DNA of 64,000 nucleotides from Agelaius tricolor (lineage: Eukaryota > Chordata > Aves > Passeriformes > Icteridae): contig JALJCS010000034.1 of the NCBI GenBank assembly GCA_023055355.1, positions 1,750,001 through 1,814,000 of the forward strand. The letters are read 5' to 3'. Positions 1 through 14,244 of this stretch are shown piece by piece (within the stretch, counting starts at the first letter, position 1; the number at the start of each line of letters is the position of its first letter). The notes under the pieces are model-generated. The model saw nothing but the letters and a program-made list of their open reading frames with translations. It made no database searches and was not told the origin of the DNA. A program made the position numbers and the translations under genes.

Positions 1-3000
1 TCCAGATCCAGCTGCATATTCCTCCATCTCCAGGAATCAGCACTGGCAGCTGCTGTACAGCAGACTCACTGAGGGACTTGAGCTTGTGATTTTTACTATG
101 CCATTCCAGTAGCTGAGTGTTACACTCTGGAAGCTGAAACTCCAAGCTCAGTGGCCAAGGACTGGGAGGCAGAGCTCTTCTTCAGACATCCTGGGCAGCC
201 CAGCTGTGCTATCGCTTCCCAGTGTGCTCCTCACAATTAGACACAGCCTTTTCCTCCAAGCTACCACACTCACAGTAGGCTTATTTGAATAGCATTAAAT
301 GCTCTGTATTCCTTGAAATTATGCTTTCCAAGGACTGGCTTTCGAAATGGGTAAGCTCTTCCTGTTAGACCGCTTGGCACCCTTGCTGCTGGGGAAATAA
401 ATCTGAGTGTATGGCATCACTTTATGCCATGTGGCTGCAAGCACAAGTCAGCTCTGTGTGACAGGTGTTTTATTTGAAGTTTGGGTTTATGTGTACTTAG
501 GAAAAGGAAAGCTGAGCCTGTCCTCTGCCAAAATATAGCCCCTCTCCTTCCCTCTTCCCCTCTCATGCAAGCTCACATGTGAAGAGGTTTTTCCACTAGG
601 GCTTGTGCCTGTGTTTCATTTGTTCCCTGGGATGGCTTTTGTGAAGCATCTGGAACTTGTGATTTTTGTGTGCAGCTGTAAAGTACGTGTCATTTGCCTT
701 GCTCTACATTTTCAGAAGCAGCCCCTATCCAGATTTACTTACAGGTGGCATTTGTGAACAGAACACCCAGCATTTGACTGCAGGGCCCCAAGCAGTGATG
801 CACCTAGCAGCCCTGTTGCATATTTTGTCTATGTGCACAAATATTCTTAATGCCTCTTCCAGGTTTTTTTCCCTTAGTGAACATGGCATTCATTTACCAA
901 AAACCCTTCCCCTGCTGACTTGTTAATTAATACATATTCCCAAAGTTTTCTCTCGTCCTCTATCCTTTTTATACTGAAGTAACCAGCTTTCTGCCAGCAT
1001 AAGAGGTTAGCAACTAATATTTTAAAGCCAGTTCACGTGTTGCTTGTGTCAGCCTTCAAATGTAGACAAATATGTGCCCCTCCAGTCTTTCCTGTTCAGG
1101 CAAAATGATTGTTTAGTTATTTTCAACTGGCTTCTTCATGCATTGTTTTCTAATCACCCTGGCAGCAGGACTGTAACTAGGTAATGGGGGAATAACTAGC
1201 AGCTGGCTTGCTGTCTCCTTCCATAAGAAAAATCAGTGCCTACGTCGGCCCTGCCTTAGAGATAAGCATCATCAGCTCAGGAAGTGTGGGGGGTGTTTCC
1301 AACCAGGAAGGCTCAGAAAGGTGGCATCTCTCTGTGAACAGGCAGAGTTCTCAGGGGAGGAATTTAGCACTTTATTCTTTCCAGCTGCTGGTTGGGAATG
1401 CTTTCAGCTTTTGCAAAGTCATACCTCCCTTGCCTTAAAAGAATTTACCCTTCAGAGGGTAAAGAGGAAGCATAGATCCCTATCTTTGAAACACTGCAAC
1501 TGGTCACCTTTGTTTTACAGGTGGAGAAAATGACTTGAAAAGAATTTCACAACAGGCAACAGCTGGGGGGAGAAGGGGTGGATTCTGAAAGAGAGCAGGT
1601 AGCTTTCACTTTGCTGTATGGGCCTCAAGGATATCTCTGCTTTCTGACAGAGAAACTCCTGAAAGTCTCAAAGACATTTTTTTCATCTTTATTGAAAAGC
1701 TGCAAGTTTTACATTTACAGAACAGATGTCCTTTGTTGCAAATTCTTCAGCTCTTATTGAAATAGATGTGAGGAAGAATTGATGCCACACAAACTCAGGG
1801 GGAAGCAGCATTTTAAATGGAATTATTAAAAATCTTGCCTTCTGCCATTGCTTAATTTTTCACTTGTGACTCCTGTGATGTCACCCATTTTCTCTTCTCT
1901 AGTTGTCATAGCTTTTGCTGGAGAAGAGAGGAGAAACTCACCTTGGGTGTCCATAATCAATGTCAGAAGTAAGGGAAAAATAAAATAGAGGAGAGGGGAT
2001 ATCTCTTTTAATCTTTCCAGATCAGAATGGTCAGGATCCACACCTGGTACATTTACTTGATGCTCATTAAGTTGCTTCTGTGGGAACCTACTGTAAAACA
2101 TTAATGCTTCAGGTCTGAGGGCAGGCTAAGATGCTGTGCTGGCCATCACTCCCAGATGCATGATCAGAAGTGACAGGTCAATACATCCAACAAAACCTTG
2201 GCTGAGACCAAGCTCCTTGTTAAGGCAGTGTGAAAGGAGGTCCCTCTGTGCAACTGAGGTTGCTGGATCCTACACCTAACATGTGAGCCAACTAAACCAC
2301 AGTTTATACCAAAAGCTTGTGAGCTTCTGGAACTGTATGGTTGCTAGTGATATTAATTTACTACAAATCCTTCCTGTAAGCTCTTTGTAGAGTTTCACAC
2401 TGTGAGCTTCTTTTTCTGTTAATCTTTTCTTTTGTGGGGCTGAGTTTAGCACTGGTGAGGAAAGGCAGCCTGATGTCCATGGAAAATTAAATCCTGTATT
2501 TATCCATAGACTAAGCACCAGCTGTTCCAGCAGTAGAACCCACTGCAAGATTGAATTCAGCTCAGTCAGCCCTCTCCTTCCCCTTGGTCTGCCTTCTCTG
2601 ACTGCCTGTTGTGCGGTGAAATTGGTAACATGGATGTAAAATCCATTCTAAATTAGACTGACACCACTCAGTAGTTTTTGCCTTTCAGTAGTTTTGCAGG
2701 TTTTGTCAAGTAGAGTAAGATGGAGCCACTTGCTTCAAATCTGTCAGCCAAAGCAAGTGTTCCAGAAGAGCTGTGCTTCACCTTTAAGATTCACAAACTG
2801 TGGCATATGCTAACCACCAGCAGAGCTCAAGGGTGGAGGGGCTTTCTGCATCTATCTGTGCTTTCTCCATTTTTCTGGTCCTGATCCATTTTCATCCCTA
2901 TTATATTGGTTTGTCAACAGCTACTGAGGCCAGTTTTAAAGCTGGAGCAAAACAACCAAGTTCTCACTATTTATCCTGATGTTTCAGCCTCAGATGGATT

Positions 3001-4715
3001 TGCTTTAGGCTGTGAACACAAGCCAGCCTCCTGTAGTGCTTCCCTTTTTTTTCATCTGTTTGTGTATCATTGAGTGAACCTAGATTAATTGTATTTTTCT
3101 TCCTCTCTAGACCTGGCTATCTTGAGTAGCTGTAACACCTGCAGGATATGGTTCAGTCAGGGATTCACATGGATTAATATCTTCCTTTAGCCCATGGCCA
3201 AATGCAAGAAATCCCATCCCAAAGCATCCTAGCTTTCTTTAGTTTGGCTTTTGCAATACTGCTTTTAGACTCCATCAGATTTCCACAGCTTTGGCTTGTA
3301 GATGATATGAGCAATCCTCCTTACCCTCCTTCCTTTTGTGCTTAGTTTTGCTGATATTTTGGGGGTGAGCAGTTCATCAGACTGAGCAAATTCTGCCCAA
3401 ACCCACACAGTTATTGGGGAAGTGATGCTTTTACACCAGAAATGCTGGAACAAAAGCAGTGCCCCCATTTACCAAGCTAGCACTGAGTAACCCAGCTCTG
3501 TTTCTAGTCTGTGTCCTGCCCTTAACCCCACAGCCATTTTTTAATTGCCTTGTAATAGTTTGGCTGCTTCCATCACCCTGGAGCCCTGTTCACCAGAGGC
3601 ACCAAAAGAGGGAATTTTGCAGAAGTTTGTGCAGCAGGATTGTGGGGATTGTGGCTGGGTGTGAGATCAGAAGTCACCAATTGTTGACAGCTGCTGGTGG
3701 AGCTGCTGCTGTGAGGGATCTGTGCTAGCCTCAAGCCAAGCTGCCGTTCCCCTAACAAAACTTGCTGTCAAATCTTTGCAGCCTTCGGCCGAGATCTGAC
3801 ACAACTTTACTGAAAAGTTTGCAGGTTTCCTGACAGACTTACCAGGATCAGGATTTAACTCTTCTTAGCTGGTATGGTGCTGAATGCCATACTTTGGCTT
3901 ATCTACTCTAGGTATGGAAATAGGATGTGCCTTGTCTTATGTAACTTGGGGGCTTGCAGTCATGCCTGAGTGCAAGGTTCTTTTTGTTACGTGTAGAAAA
4001 GTTGAGGTGAGATTCATTTTCTTGCAGTCTCTTTCATTTTTCTAAAAATCTCTTGGAGATGGTGGGAGATAAGTCCTTGGTTTTAATTCCTCTGAGCCTA
4101 AACCTTAATTTATGTACAGGAGAATAGCCTCTAACAAAGCTGTGTGACCAGCAGGTAGAGATGATATAAGCAGCAATGGCAGAAACACTGTAGAAATCCT
4201 CATGTAAAGCACAGGGATGGAGGTCTGGAATAATTTTGGCTGCTGGCACATCTCATTCTCCTACACATGCAAAAGTGGGGAGAGTGAGGAGCTTTGGGTT
4301 AGAGCAAGTTTTGCAGCTCTGCATCAAAATGGCAGTGCTTTCTTCCAGAGTTCCCTCTTTCCTGGCTGACACCAGACAGGAGTGAGAGATATGGTGTTTT
4401 CTTGGTGCTTCGCCCTGGTGCCACTCTCCTGTTCTCCCCTCTCCATCCTCCCCCCTCCCCTACTCCCCTGCCCTCCTCTCACTCCCCACTGCCCACACCG
4501 AACATGTACAGATTTTATGGTTCACTGGAGAATAAGTGGCTGTCATTTCACAGATGGGCCAGGATGTAATTAGCCACAATGCATGGAAGTAATGGAACAG
4601 ATGTCTCTTTGTAAACGGAGTTTGCTGTGTGTGTGTGACCTGCCGCCTGCTGCAGGCGCTTCCCCCCAGCCCCAGTCTCGCCCTGCCCTGGCTCTCACTC
4701 ACAGCCAGTGTTTGT
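1..4715. other. MAML3 intron, no feature seen
   Basis: Unique, A+T-moderate sequence with only short chance open frames. I see no exon, RNA gene or clear transposon. Confidence 0.6.

Positions 4716-4754
<39 letters not shown>
4716..4754 (+). repeat. (TG)n microsatellite
   Basis: About 17 TG dinucleotides in a nearly pure run inside the upstream intron, within locally G+C-rich sequence. The overlapping 127-residue and 77-residue open frames are artefacts of this repeat. Confidence 0.95.
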
Positions 4755-7673
4755 CAGGTTGCTTTGCCTCCCTCGCTCGTGCGGTCTGTCCCGCTGCACG
4801 GCCCCTGATGATGTGATGGATTGTTAGCAAGCACAGCCTGCACTTGTCGATGGAGTCATTCAAAATGGAAAAGGTGATACCCCTCTTATGAGATAATTGG
4901 CAGTTTCAAGTTGCTCTTATTACCCGATGATAATACACCAGTAAAATCATAAATTACTGTTATGATGCCCAGCCTCCTCCTTTCTTTTTTCTTCTTTCTT
5001 TAACTGAAACTAAAATAGCTGTTCTCCCTGAGCCCTCAAATTAGTATTTATATTTTACATAAGAGATAGACTGTTGGATTGGTTACAATGTGATAATGCA
5101 CACAAGCTGACAACAAACACAGCCACTCTCAGAAAGGTGCCCATCTGACTCAGATAGGAACTGCAATCCAACCACCAGTACAAACTTAAAAGGAGCAAAA
5201 CCAGAACCTGCTCATTTTGCAGAGCATTCTTGTCTCTGCCAAGTACAGAAAATGGATACATTTAATTTATCTAGTGGAAGGTGTCCCTGTATGTGGAGGG
5301 TTGGAATGAGATGATATTTAAGGTCTCTTCCAACCCAAAACCATTCTATGATTCTACAGTTGAAGGAATTTTCTCCCTTAACATTATTGATACATACTTT
5401 CAGGCTATATCCATCCAGGTTTTCCATTCCTTTAGCTCCTGAACGCTGTGCATCTGAGCGCTGGCAGCTCTCCAGTGGTGCTGCTTCAGCTGCTGCTGCT
5501 GAGGGTTTCCTGCCAGTGCTCCACACCAAGGCAGGGGGCACAGAGACCCACAGGGCCAGCCTGGCTCTCGGCCTCTAATGCTGAACTTGGCTTCACTTAG
5601 AGCTCAACACCGTGACCAGGCACCAGTTCCTATCAGCAGAAACCTCCTGGTGGCACAAACAGGAAGGAGATGTAGAGCAAACACTTTTTGGTATGTGTGT
5701 GTTTTTGATGCTTCTGGCTATTGTCAGTGTTTGTGTGTCAGAGCGCTTATAGGCAAATCATGCAGGTAGTCCTTCTGCCTCTGTGTGTGTGTGCTTGCGT
5801 GCACTTGTGGTTTATTTTCACACAAATTTCCTGAAGAGACACATTGTTTCCCCAGGGCAGTTTTGATGAGAAGTGTCCCATTAGTTTCCCTGGCTTTCAC
5901 TCAGCAAGCTTAACTTCGAATTGCGCCTCTTCAGAGTGCTAATAGTGCTGAGATACATTCAGTGATGATGGCAAAAAGCAGCTCTTTCGTGGAGGACTAA
6001 GTTTTTTACCTCGAGCTACAATGGTAAAGAGGCAAAATAGCACAGTGAAGTGTGTAAATACACTGGATGTGTGGAAACTAGAGAACAGTATCATAACCCA
6101 AAACAATCCTCTGCTGATTTGTGGATAAGGCATTGGCCTGCTGCCATCTTCAGCCCATGGGGTGGTTGATTAAAGATTTTAAAGGACACAAAAATTTGGG
6201 ATTGGGCTGCAGCTTCATGGGTACCTCTCAGAATAGCCATAGTGAAACACAAGAGAGAAATAATAACCCAGCTGGTGCCTACCCTTGAAAGCAAATCATC
6301 ATGCAGTGGGTTTCTCTACCCTGCCACAAAGCTCTTTTCACTTGTGTGGACACATGCACTGAGCAATCCCCATGCTGGCCTGAAAGTCAGGAAACACAGA
6401 ACTGCAAGTATCCATCATGGAGGGCACCAGAGCTTTTCCAGTAGTCTTTCAGCTCATCTGGGTATGTGCACAGGACTGACAGTGCTAGAAAAGGCTTCTG
6501 AGTCTTATCAGACCAGCAGCAAATTTTACAAACACGGTCATGCAGATTTCTTTGAGTCAAAGACCATATAATGAGACATGAGAAGTAGCCTTTAGTGCAA
6601 GTGTGTGCATTTCCACAGGGAGGAAAAAATAAAGCAAATTATGCTATGGAGTTGAGAGTGTAGCTTTTGGTTTCCTCTGACAGTTTAAGTAGTAGGTATT
6701 TTATGAGGCAAGAAGTACAGAGCTTTGTCACAGTTTTGTTGTGCAGCTATTTCTGGCCAAGGCTTATTTCTGCCTGGCAATTAGTGAAGGGAGCAAGGCA
6801 CATGGGTGTAGCTGGGGCCCATGACCTCACTAAACCCACTGACCCCAAGATCTGCCAGTTGGGGTGGCCATGCATGTCTGGCAGAGCCATTCACATCAGC
6901 AGTAACACTTCCATGGACTTCTGTCAGTGCTGGTTCTCTGCAAACCTTATGTTCCCCAAGGAGGACTTTCCTGAGCTATCTGCTTCCAGCTCCTTCCTTT
7001 CTGTTTATATTTTTTTTCCTTTTGACACTTGTCTCACCTGCATTAGTGGAAAGCACTCTTAACCCACATTATTGGGAGGGAAAAAATAGTCATTGGTTAT
7101 GATTTTTCAAACTTATTTAATAAAAAAGGTCCTGTGGGTTCCTTGGGTTTCAGTCAACATTGTACTCTGCATGGTTGGTCTGCAGTGAAGTTGATACTTG
7201 CATGGTATTTGTGGCTGGTTTCATCTGGTCCCTGCCTTTCAAGAGGCAAAACTTGAGGTTTGTTATGTCTTGGCAATACAGTAAAATTGCAAAGCAGGTA
7301 CAATGGATTGGTTGAGCTTTTGCCTTGTCTCAGAAGAACCAAACCTATTGCTGCAAGTGCAGGTTGGTCTCGTTAGGGAGAAAGAGGGAGTTTCTGTTTG
7401 GGTCTAAACATTGGCAGTTTCTGGCAGTGGTGTGTCAATCCCTGGTAGTGACAATTGCACAACACTTCAGAAGACACTGTACAGCAGCAAGTGCTTATGA
7501 CAATGAACTATCCCTACTGAACTCTTTTAAAAATAGTATACAGTTTATTTGACAAGAATGGCTTTTTTTTTTACTGTCTAAACAACCGCTTTCATGCTCC
7601 CAAAGCCCTTTCTCAGGCAAAGCTCCCCCTGACCCAGCAGAAGGAAGACTGAGTTGAAACCGTGACATCAGCT
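4755..7673. other. MAML3 intron, mostly featureless
   Basis: Apart from the CR1 tail at 5.27 kb nothing is recognised. The block 4,858-4,985 is A+T-rich with several TAAT/ATTA and GATAA motifs and could be a conserved enhancer, but conservation cannot be judged from one sequence. Confidence 0.5.
5270..5357 (+). mobile_element. CR1 LINE 3' end fragment
   Basis: Short 5'-truncated CR1 tail. It contains GGTGTCCCTG, then GGGTTGGAATGAGATGAT, TCTCTTCCAACCC, and ends CCATTCTATGATTCTAC, the hallmark avian CR1 3' terminus. It has no coding capacity. Confidence 0.9.
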
Positions 7674-8045
7674 ATCACAGAATCACAGAATGGTTTGCAT
7701 TGGAAGGAACCCCAAAGATCATTTCATTCCAATGATCCTGCCATGGGCAGGGACACCTTCCACTAGACCAAGCTGCTCAGAGCCCCATCCAGCCTGGCCT
7801 TGAACATTCCCAGGGGTGGGGCATCCACAGCTTCCCTGGGCAACCTGTGCCAGTGCCTCACCCCCCTCACAGAAAAGAATTTGTTCCTAATGTCCAATCT
7901 AAACTGACCCTCTGTCAGTGAAGCCATTCCCTGTTGTCCTGTCACTATGTGCCCTTGTAAAGTGTCCCTGTCCAGCTCTCTGTGGGCTCTCCCTTACTTA
8001 GCTACTGCAGGGTGCTATAATGTACTGGAAGGCTGCATATAGGAT
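7674..8045 (-). mobile_element. CR1 LINE 3' fragment with ORF2 C-terminus
   Basis: The + strand starts ATCACAGAATCACAGAATGG (reverse complement of the CR1 3' terminal repeat), followed by the CCATCCAGCCTGGCC and CCCTGGGCAACCTGTGCC blocks. The minus frame 7,763-7,945 encodes the end of the reverse-transcriptase ORF, with KFFSVRGVRHWHRLPREAVD and LDGALSSLV before the stop. It is 5'-truncated, and its right part is diverged with a small insertion near 8,000. It is an inactive fossil copy. Confidence 0.9.
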
Positions 8046-11000
8046 TTAAGTGCATGTTACTTGATTTGAAAAAAAACAGCAGCTGATCACCTAATGCACA
8101 TCTGTCTTTGCAATTACCTGTGACAGTTTACACAGCATCCTAAGGTGGTACTTTTTCTGCATACTCTGACAATGTACCATTTACAGATGGGGTAAACTGA
8201 GGCAGGGAGCAGTTAAGCACCCAATTCTGTCCCCAGCACATACCAGTGAGAGTCATAAAATGGGATTCTGTGGTTCTGAATGGTAGGACATGCATTAAAT
8301 ATGGATCATCTTGACTTGTCACTGATGTTTAATGTTGGGTTGTGTTAGTGGAAAGAGCTTTCCTGCAAATCCCTGTGCTTCCAGGGTGTGTGTTACTGGG
8401 ACACAGCAGCACCCACCCTGGAAGCAGCAGGCACCCCCTAGCTTGCTAATGGTGAGTCCCTGGCAATATGATATGAGAGCAAAACCACTTATCCTTCACA
8501 AGAGCAGTGCAGCCTTACTGTGTGATGTGGGGCTGACCCTGGAGGAAACACAATCAAGCAGTCCTAGGTTCATGCTCAAGTGCTGCTGGAGTCTGGCACT
8601 ACTTTGGTTCCTGTGCAGATTTGACATGTTTCAAAGTGTGTCCCTAGGCCCAAGGATAGCCTTATGTCCCTTTGAAAAACATGGCCTGACCCTTGAGGGC
8701 AGCATAATGGCCTGGTTAAGGTGGGATTAATGTGAATCCGAACTCCAGAGGCTCTGTAGCAAAGCACAGGTGCTGCTTGCTGTACTGTGCTGCAGGGAAA
8801 GGCTCTGGGTGCTGGGAGGAGGCAGCCCAGGAGACAGCCAAGGTTCCTTCCAGGAGGACATGGACAAAGCCTGTGTCACAGGGCAGGTGAAAGCTGGGCC
8901 CAGGACACTGCTCCATCAGGACAGTCACTCGAGAACACGTGTTCCTTTCTCGCTCTCTTTACATCTGACTGCTTATCTATTGCTCCTCTTTACTGCAGTT
9001 TGCTTGTAGGGCTTCATAGCTTCTGAAGGTATAAGAATAGGGCTTTCTTTCCTTTTTTTTTTTTTTTTTTTATTTCTCTTGCCTTGAAGTAATCATCTAT
9101 ATTTAGGTCAGTGACATGATGAAAGATGTTTATGTGCTTTTATCTAAAGCTGGAAATTGCCTTTCCGGATATCACTGAATGGAAAAAAGCTAATGGAGCC
9201 TTGTGTTTTCACTGTTTTTGCAGTGGTCTTCTTGCTTAAGCACTAAGGCACACCAAGCATCCCTTCCCCAGCACATGGCCCTCGGCTCTCAGCTCCCTCT
9301 GCATCCTCTGCTGGCTCCCCTGTGCAGAGGAGACTCACAGAAGGGCAAGGGGAGGTCACACAAAGTTGTTTCTGTCTCCAGCTACCTGGAGCAGGCATTG
9401 CCAGCCCTGGCCTATTAAGTAGAAAATGTGGCACTGATAAATCCTGTCCACTAAGGAACTGAGCCTTTTTAATATGCAAGTGCTTAGTCAAAGAAAGTAA
9501 ACGGACATCTCCTTCTGCTGGGAATTATTAGACAAATGTCTCCCTCCCCTTGCCCTCCTTCCTTCCTCCTCCTTTCCATTTAAGTGTAGGAAATTCTGCT
9601 TGCTTTATTTGATAAAGAGGAGGAGGGGAAAGGACATGTACTGAATCATGGTTAAGCTGCTGTCTTCTACCTCAAGACCTTCCCGTGTAGATGTGCTTCA
9701 TTAGTTTGATAAGCAGACACCAAAAAGGGGGAGGGGTGTGGGGTTTGCATGAGGGGATCTGCCTAGGGGCTGCCCGGAGGTTTAAGAAGATGAACTGCTA
9801 ATGATGTTGAAGCTGTACCTTTTTGGGACCTTGGCTCCTGGAGGAAAAATGGGCCCTTTTCACTAATTGTGTTGTGCTCAGTAGTGTGGTGGAGAGGCTC
9901 TCACAGGGGAATGGAACAGAAGCAGAATGAATATCGGCTGGGCTCTTCCCCTGAGCCGCCCCCTCTCCCCTCCTCCCTCCGTCAGTGCCGTATCTGGCAC
10001 GAAGTAATCCTAAATACTGGGAGATAACATTAACAAAGGAGATTATTCAGTCATTTGTTTGGACAGTCTGGTGCAAGCCTTGTGAACCGAACATAGATTT
10101 TTTTTAACAAATGTTGTCCAAATTGGCAGTGCAAATGTTTTGATGAATAGCTACCAGCAAGACTGTGAACCTTGGATGTGGCCCCGCCTGTGTGCAAACA
10201 CAGGATCTGAGGACTTTCAAATGTTGCTCTCTCTAATCCTGTGCCAGCCCCTTTCCTCTCTGACTGATCCATGTCTCAGGAGCACATAACTGTGTTTGCC
10301 CTGTGCAGTGGGCTGTGCAGGTTTTCACCTCAGGTGCTACCGAGTATTTCCACGTGTGCTTATTTTCCTTTCATGCCGCCCCACTTGAGAAGGTCCAGAG
10401 CCATTCCCAGGTGCACTTGCTATTCCCATGGTGAGCCCCCTTGCTCACCATGGCATTTCCTTTCTCCCACAGTGGTGTTAGCCCTGCTCAGCAAACTCTG
10501 GTGTTACCCTGTACTCCCTGTGAGTTGTGGCCTGGGAGGGACTGGTAGTGGAGTGCCAGGCTGTGCCAGGCTATGCCAGAGAGCCTGTTTCCATACTCCT
10601 GCCAAGTGCCACCCCAGTGAGCCACCCCATGGAACTGGGCTCCTCCCCTCCTGGACAAAGGAGACAGAGGCTTGGCACCGTTTCTTTCTCCAATAGCAGC
10701 AGGCACAGCAAGCCCAAACCATGCAGATTGATGGGCCTCTAGGTTCAAAAGGGACTTTCTTAACCTAGGCATAGCATCATCCTAAAATTGTATATCCTTG
10801 CCATGATTGTGGCTGGCCAGTCAGTGACAAACAGGTGGGAATCACTTGAAAAGCTGTTCCTTAAGGGAGACATGGGTGGAACTTCAGGAGACAGCTGGGT
10901 ACCCAGGGAACTGTCCCAAATGTGTGATTTCCCCACTGTCAAGGAAAAAGAGCATGATAATGTAATGTCTCTGGAGCATTTCAGCAGCACAGAAATGGGT

Positions 11001-14000
11001 AGGAGGTTTAAAGCAGAAGAATGTTTTGGGGTTGTTTTGTTTGTTTTTCTGCACAGCATCAACTGATGCACAGCACAACAATATGCAGAATTCCCTGCTG
11101 CACACTGCTGCAGAGATTGTATGTAAAAGGAATTGTTTAAATGCACCAAGGAGAGCTTTGCAGGTAAGAACAAGGGTGTTGGGATGTATACAGTCACCAG
11201 CACAGGATGCTCTTAATCCCAATTGCTTGATGCTGGGAGGGATCCCAGGGGCCAGCTTACTGTGCATCCCTCCTTGCTCCTTTTACCCTTTTCCTAAGAA
11301 TTTGTGGCTGGCTGCTGTCAGAGACGGGACACTGGGCTAACAAAACCTCTGAGTGTAAGAACATGATGTTGCACTGGCAGGACAAGGTTGGAATGAACTG
11401 GAACATGGTGGGATAGCCCAGGCTGCAGAGCAGAGCTTTATGGCACTGCTGCTGGTCATAAGTGGTTCCATGCATGACTTCCTCAGCATTCCTTTGATGG
11501 GGTTGGTAAAAGGAGGAGTGCTGGCAGATGGTGCAATAAATGCTGATGTTATATGTGTTGTAAACTACTTCACAGGGAGAGGTGAACATTTCCCAGGGAC
11601 TGGTGTGGCAGGGCTGAGAGACAGACTGTTTGAAGTTAGGACCAACTGCATCTCTTCCTTTCTTTTCAGAGGTGACTTTACATAGTGGGTGACACAGACA
11701 ACCACAGACAACCCCAACCAAAGCTTATTTGAGAGGTTTTGCCCACCCTCCACCCCGCTGCCTCCTGCCTCAGGCCCATGCCTGTCCTCTGAGGGAGAAC
11801 TCACTGACTCAGGGAGGGACTGACAGAGGCAGCTTGGTGGCTGCTCCCACCCAGCTTCCCACTCTGTAGTGCTACTGGTCCTCCCTCTCACTCAGCATCT
11901 GTTGTATTTGCACTGCTGCCCTGACCAAAATCCCTGCTCTGTCAGTTCCCAACAGCAGAGGTGGAAGGAGGAGGAAGTTGGATCACCCCCACTCATGGGG
12001 GGGTGCGAGGCAGTCTATTCTCATAGAGAAAATGTGCATCACATGGAGTGATGGAGAAGGGACTGTGGCTTGGTCCCTGCAATTATACCCATCTGTTACT
12101 TCCCCGTCTCTGCCGGTGCTGCTGAAACACACAAAGGATCACAAGTGTGATTTAAGCCCCTGGAGAAGACAATGGCTGCAATTTGAGCAAGCCAAGTTGG
12201 CTTCCAGAGCCCCACTTGTGGTGCTGCGTGCTGGGCTGGGGAGGGCTGCTCTGCTCCAAGCCATCAGCTCTCCTGCCCAGTCATTATTAACTCACCCCCT
12301 TTCTGTGGCCTCTGCTGCTGTGGCCAGACTGGGGCAGGAAGGACAATGTTGGAGCACTTCCTCCTTTCCCTAGCACAGGGACTGGTTTGGGAGTTCAGTG
12401 CTCTCCACATTAGTTGCACTGATTAACTGGTTTGCACTGCAGTTGCTCTTGTTGTCTGTGCCCTCTTGTCATTGCTGTTGACTCATCAGGCTGAAGTGTC
12501 TGAGCTTAATTGAAGCAGTAACAATGCAATCAACATTTCTCTCTATTTTTATCTGCATCTCCCCCTCCCCTCTGGTTTTTCTGCTACTTGACATGCTATT
12601 TCTGGGGCTGAGAGCTTGGCAGCCTTGCCAAGGGTTGCATTGGAAGGGAATGGAGCCACAAAGAGAGTAAACCCACCAAAAGTAACAGAGTTTTTTTCTT
12701 TTTCTGAGTGCAGCTGGACTCTCTGCATTGCATTCATCCTTGCTGTGCCTTGTCAGCTCCCCCTGTCATCCTTTCTGCAGCTGAAGAAGGCCTGGGCAGA
12801 GGGAAGCAATTCTATAGCAGGGCTGCATTGATACACCTAATTAGCATAAAATTAGCATAACCCTCTTTGTTTAACAGAGTACTCAGCTCTCCTCTTTTAT
12901 CCAAGTGATGTGACCAGAGGCAGGGAGCAGTGACTGGTCTTGGTGCAATCTTTATAAGAGATTGGGGGTGAGGATGCTGCCAGCTTGGCCCTTGAACACC
13001 GAAGCATTCTGCCCTGCCTTGAGGAGAGCAGCTATAGCCTGTACCAAGGGCATCATTTTCCTGGGATATTGAGGCTGGAAGTCCTCAAGTCTCTGTATGC
13101 TCACTTAGAGAAAAAGCAGTGATGGGAGGCAGGAGGGAGTAAGAAAATGTGGCCATTTTGTAATAAATGAAATAGCATTTTTTGAATGCAGGTCCTGTGG
13201 ATGGAGTAGCAAAAAAACACATGTAGCTTAAAGGTTTTAAAAGGATGCCAGCTGGCTTTTAAATGTTTCTTCTTCTGAAATCAGTTAGGGTTACTATTGA
13301 TGTTAGGAAAATCTAAAGTGCCAAGAGGAAAAGTATGAGGCAAACCAGTGGTTTTATTTTTTTCCCCTATCAAATGTCTTGGTGCACTGAGCAGCACACA
13401 TGTCATTGGTGTCCAAGCTCTTTCTATCCCCCAAATGCTTATTTAGCTCTTGTGCAAAGTGGTGGCAGGCAGAGAATCATCTGAAAGTATGAAAACATCA
13501 ATAGCAAAAAACCAGAAGTGAGAGCAGGCATCTGGGTAGGTAAATTTATTGAAAATACTGTAGCTTATGTCTGTGAAATGCCTGGATTTCAGGTTGACAG
13601 AGTCCTTTGCCATGAGATATGCCTTTCCTTTGTGTGAACCTTACCACCCTGCATCCTCTTTCTGCACCTTTTTAGCATTGTTATTAGACTGCCATCTCTA
13701 TTTTGTATTCTTTTAATACAGAATTAACATACCCTTCTCCTCCTCCCTACCACCCTGCAGTACAGAGAAAGACTGCTGCTTTGTACCAAACTGAGAATTG
13801 TTTTTAAGGCAATAAATATGCATCTAGACTTCTTAGCACTAATGCTGTAATCTCTGCTGGCATCCTCAATAATTTTATGTCCTTGTGTTAGACTTTGCCT
13901 CCCAAATATATATATACAAAGCCCAAATTGTGTTATCTAGAGAACAAATGCTTTCAAATCTGTTCAAAGGGTGTGGAAGAACCAGCCACTAAAGCAAGGA

Positions 14001-14244
14001 AGGCAAGAGGCAGCTGACTTGGTTAAATATTTGTTAATACTTCTTGCTGTTGGCAGTGCCTGGAGTTGCAATCAGCTCTGTCTGTGTGTCTCTCTATGCC
14101 TTCTGCCCATGCATGTGCCCTTTTGGGCACACCCAGTTGGGATGGTTTGTGTGTAGCTGCCTGTCTGCTGGCACGGCTCCCGCCTGCGCGCAGGGCTCGG
14201 GTGCTGTGCCTGCCTGCTCGGCACGGGCTCTGCTCCGTGTGTCC
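8046..14244. other. MAML3 intron, mostly featureless
   Basis: No gene is recognised. It contains a poly-T run (about 9,051-9,071) and a duplicated ATTAGCATAA motif near 12,840. Right of 14,160 the sequence becomes CpG-richer and resembles degenerate units of the minisatellite beyond the LTR. Confidence 0.5.

Noticed and set aside
4460..4843. 127-codon minus frame with a His-Thr repeat
   Set aside because: Translation of the TG microsatellite.
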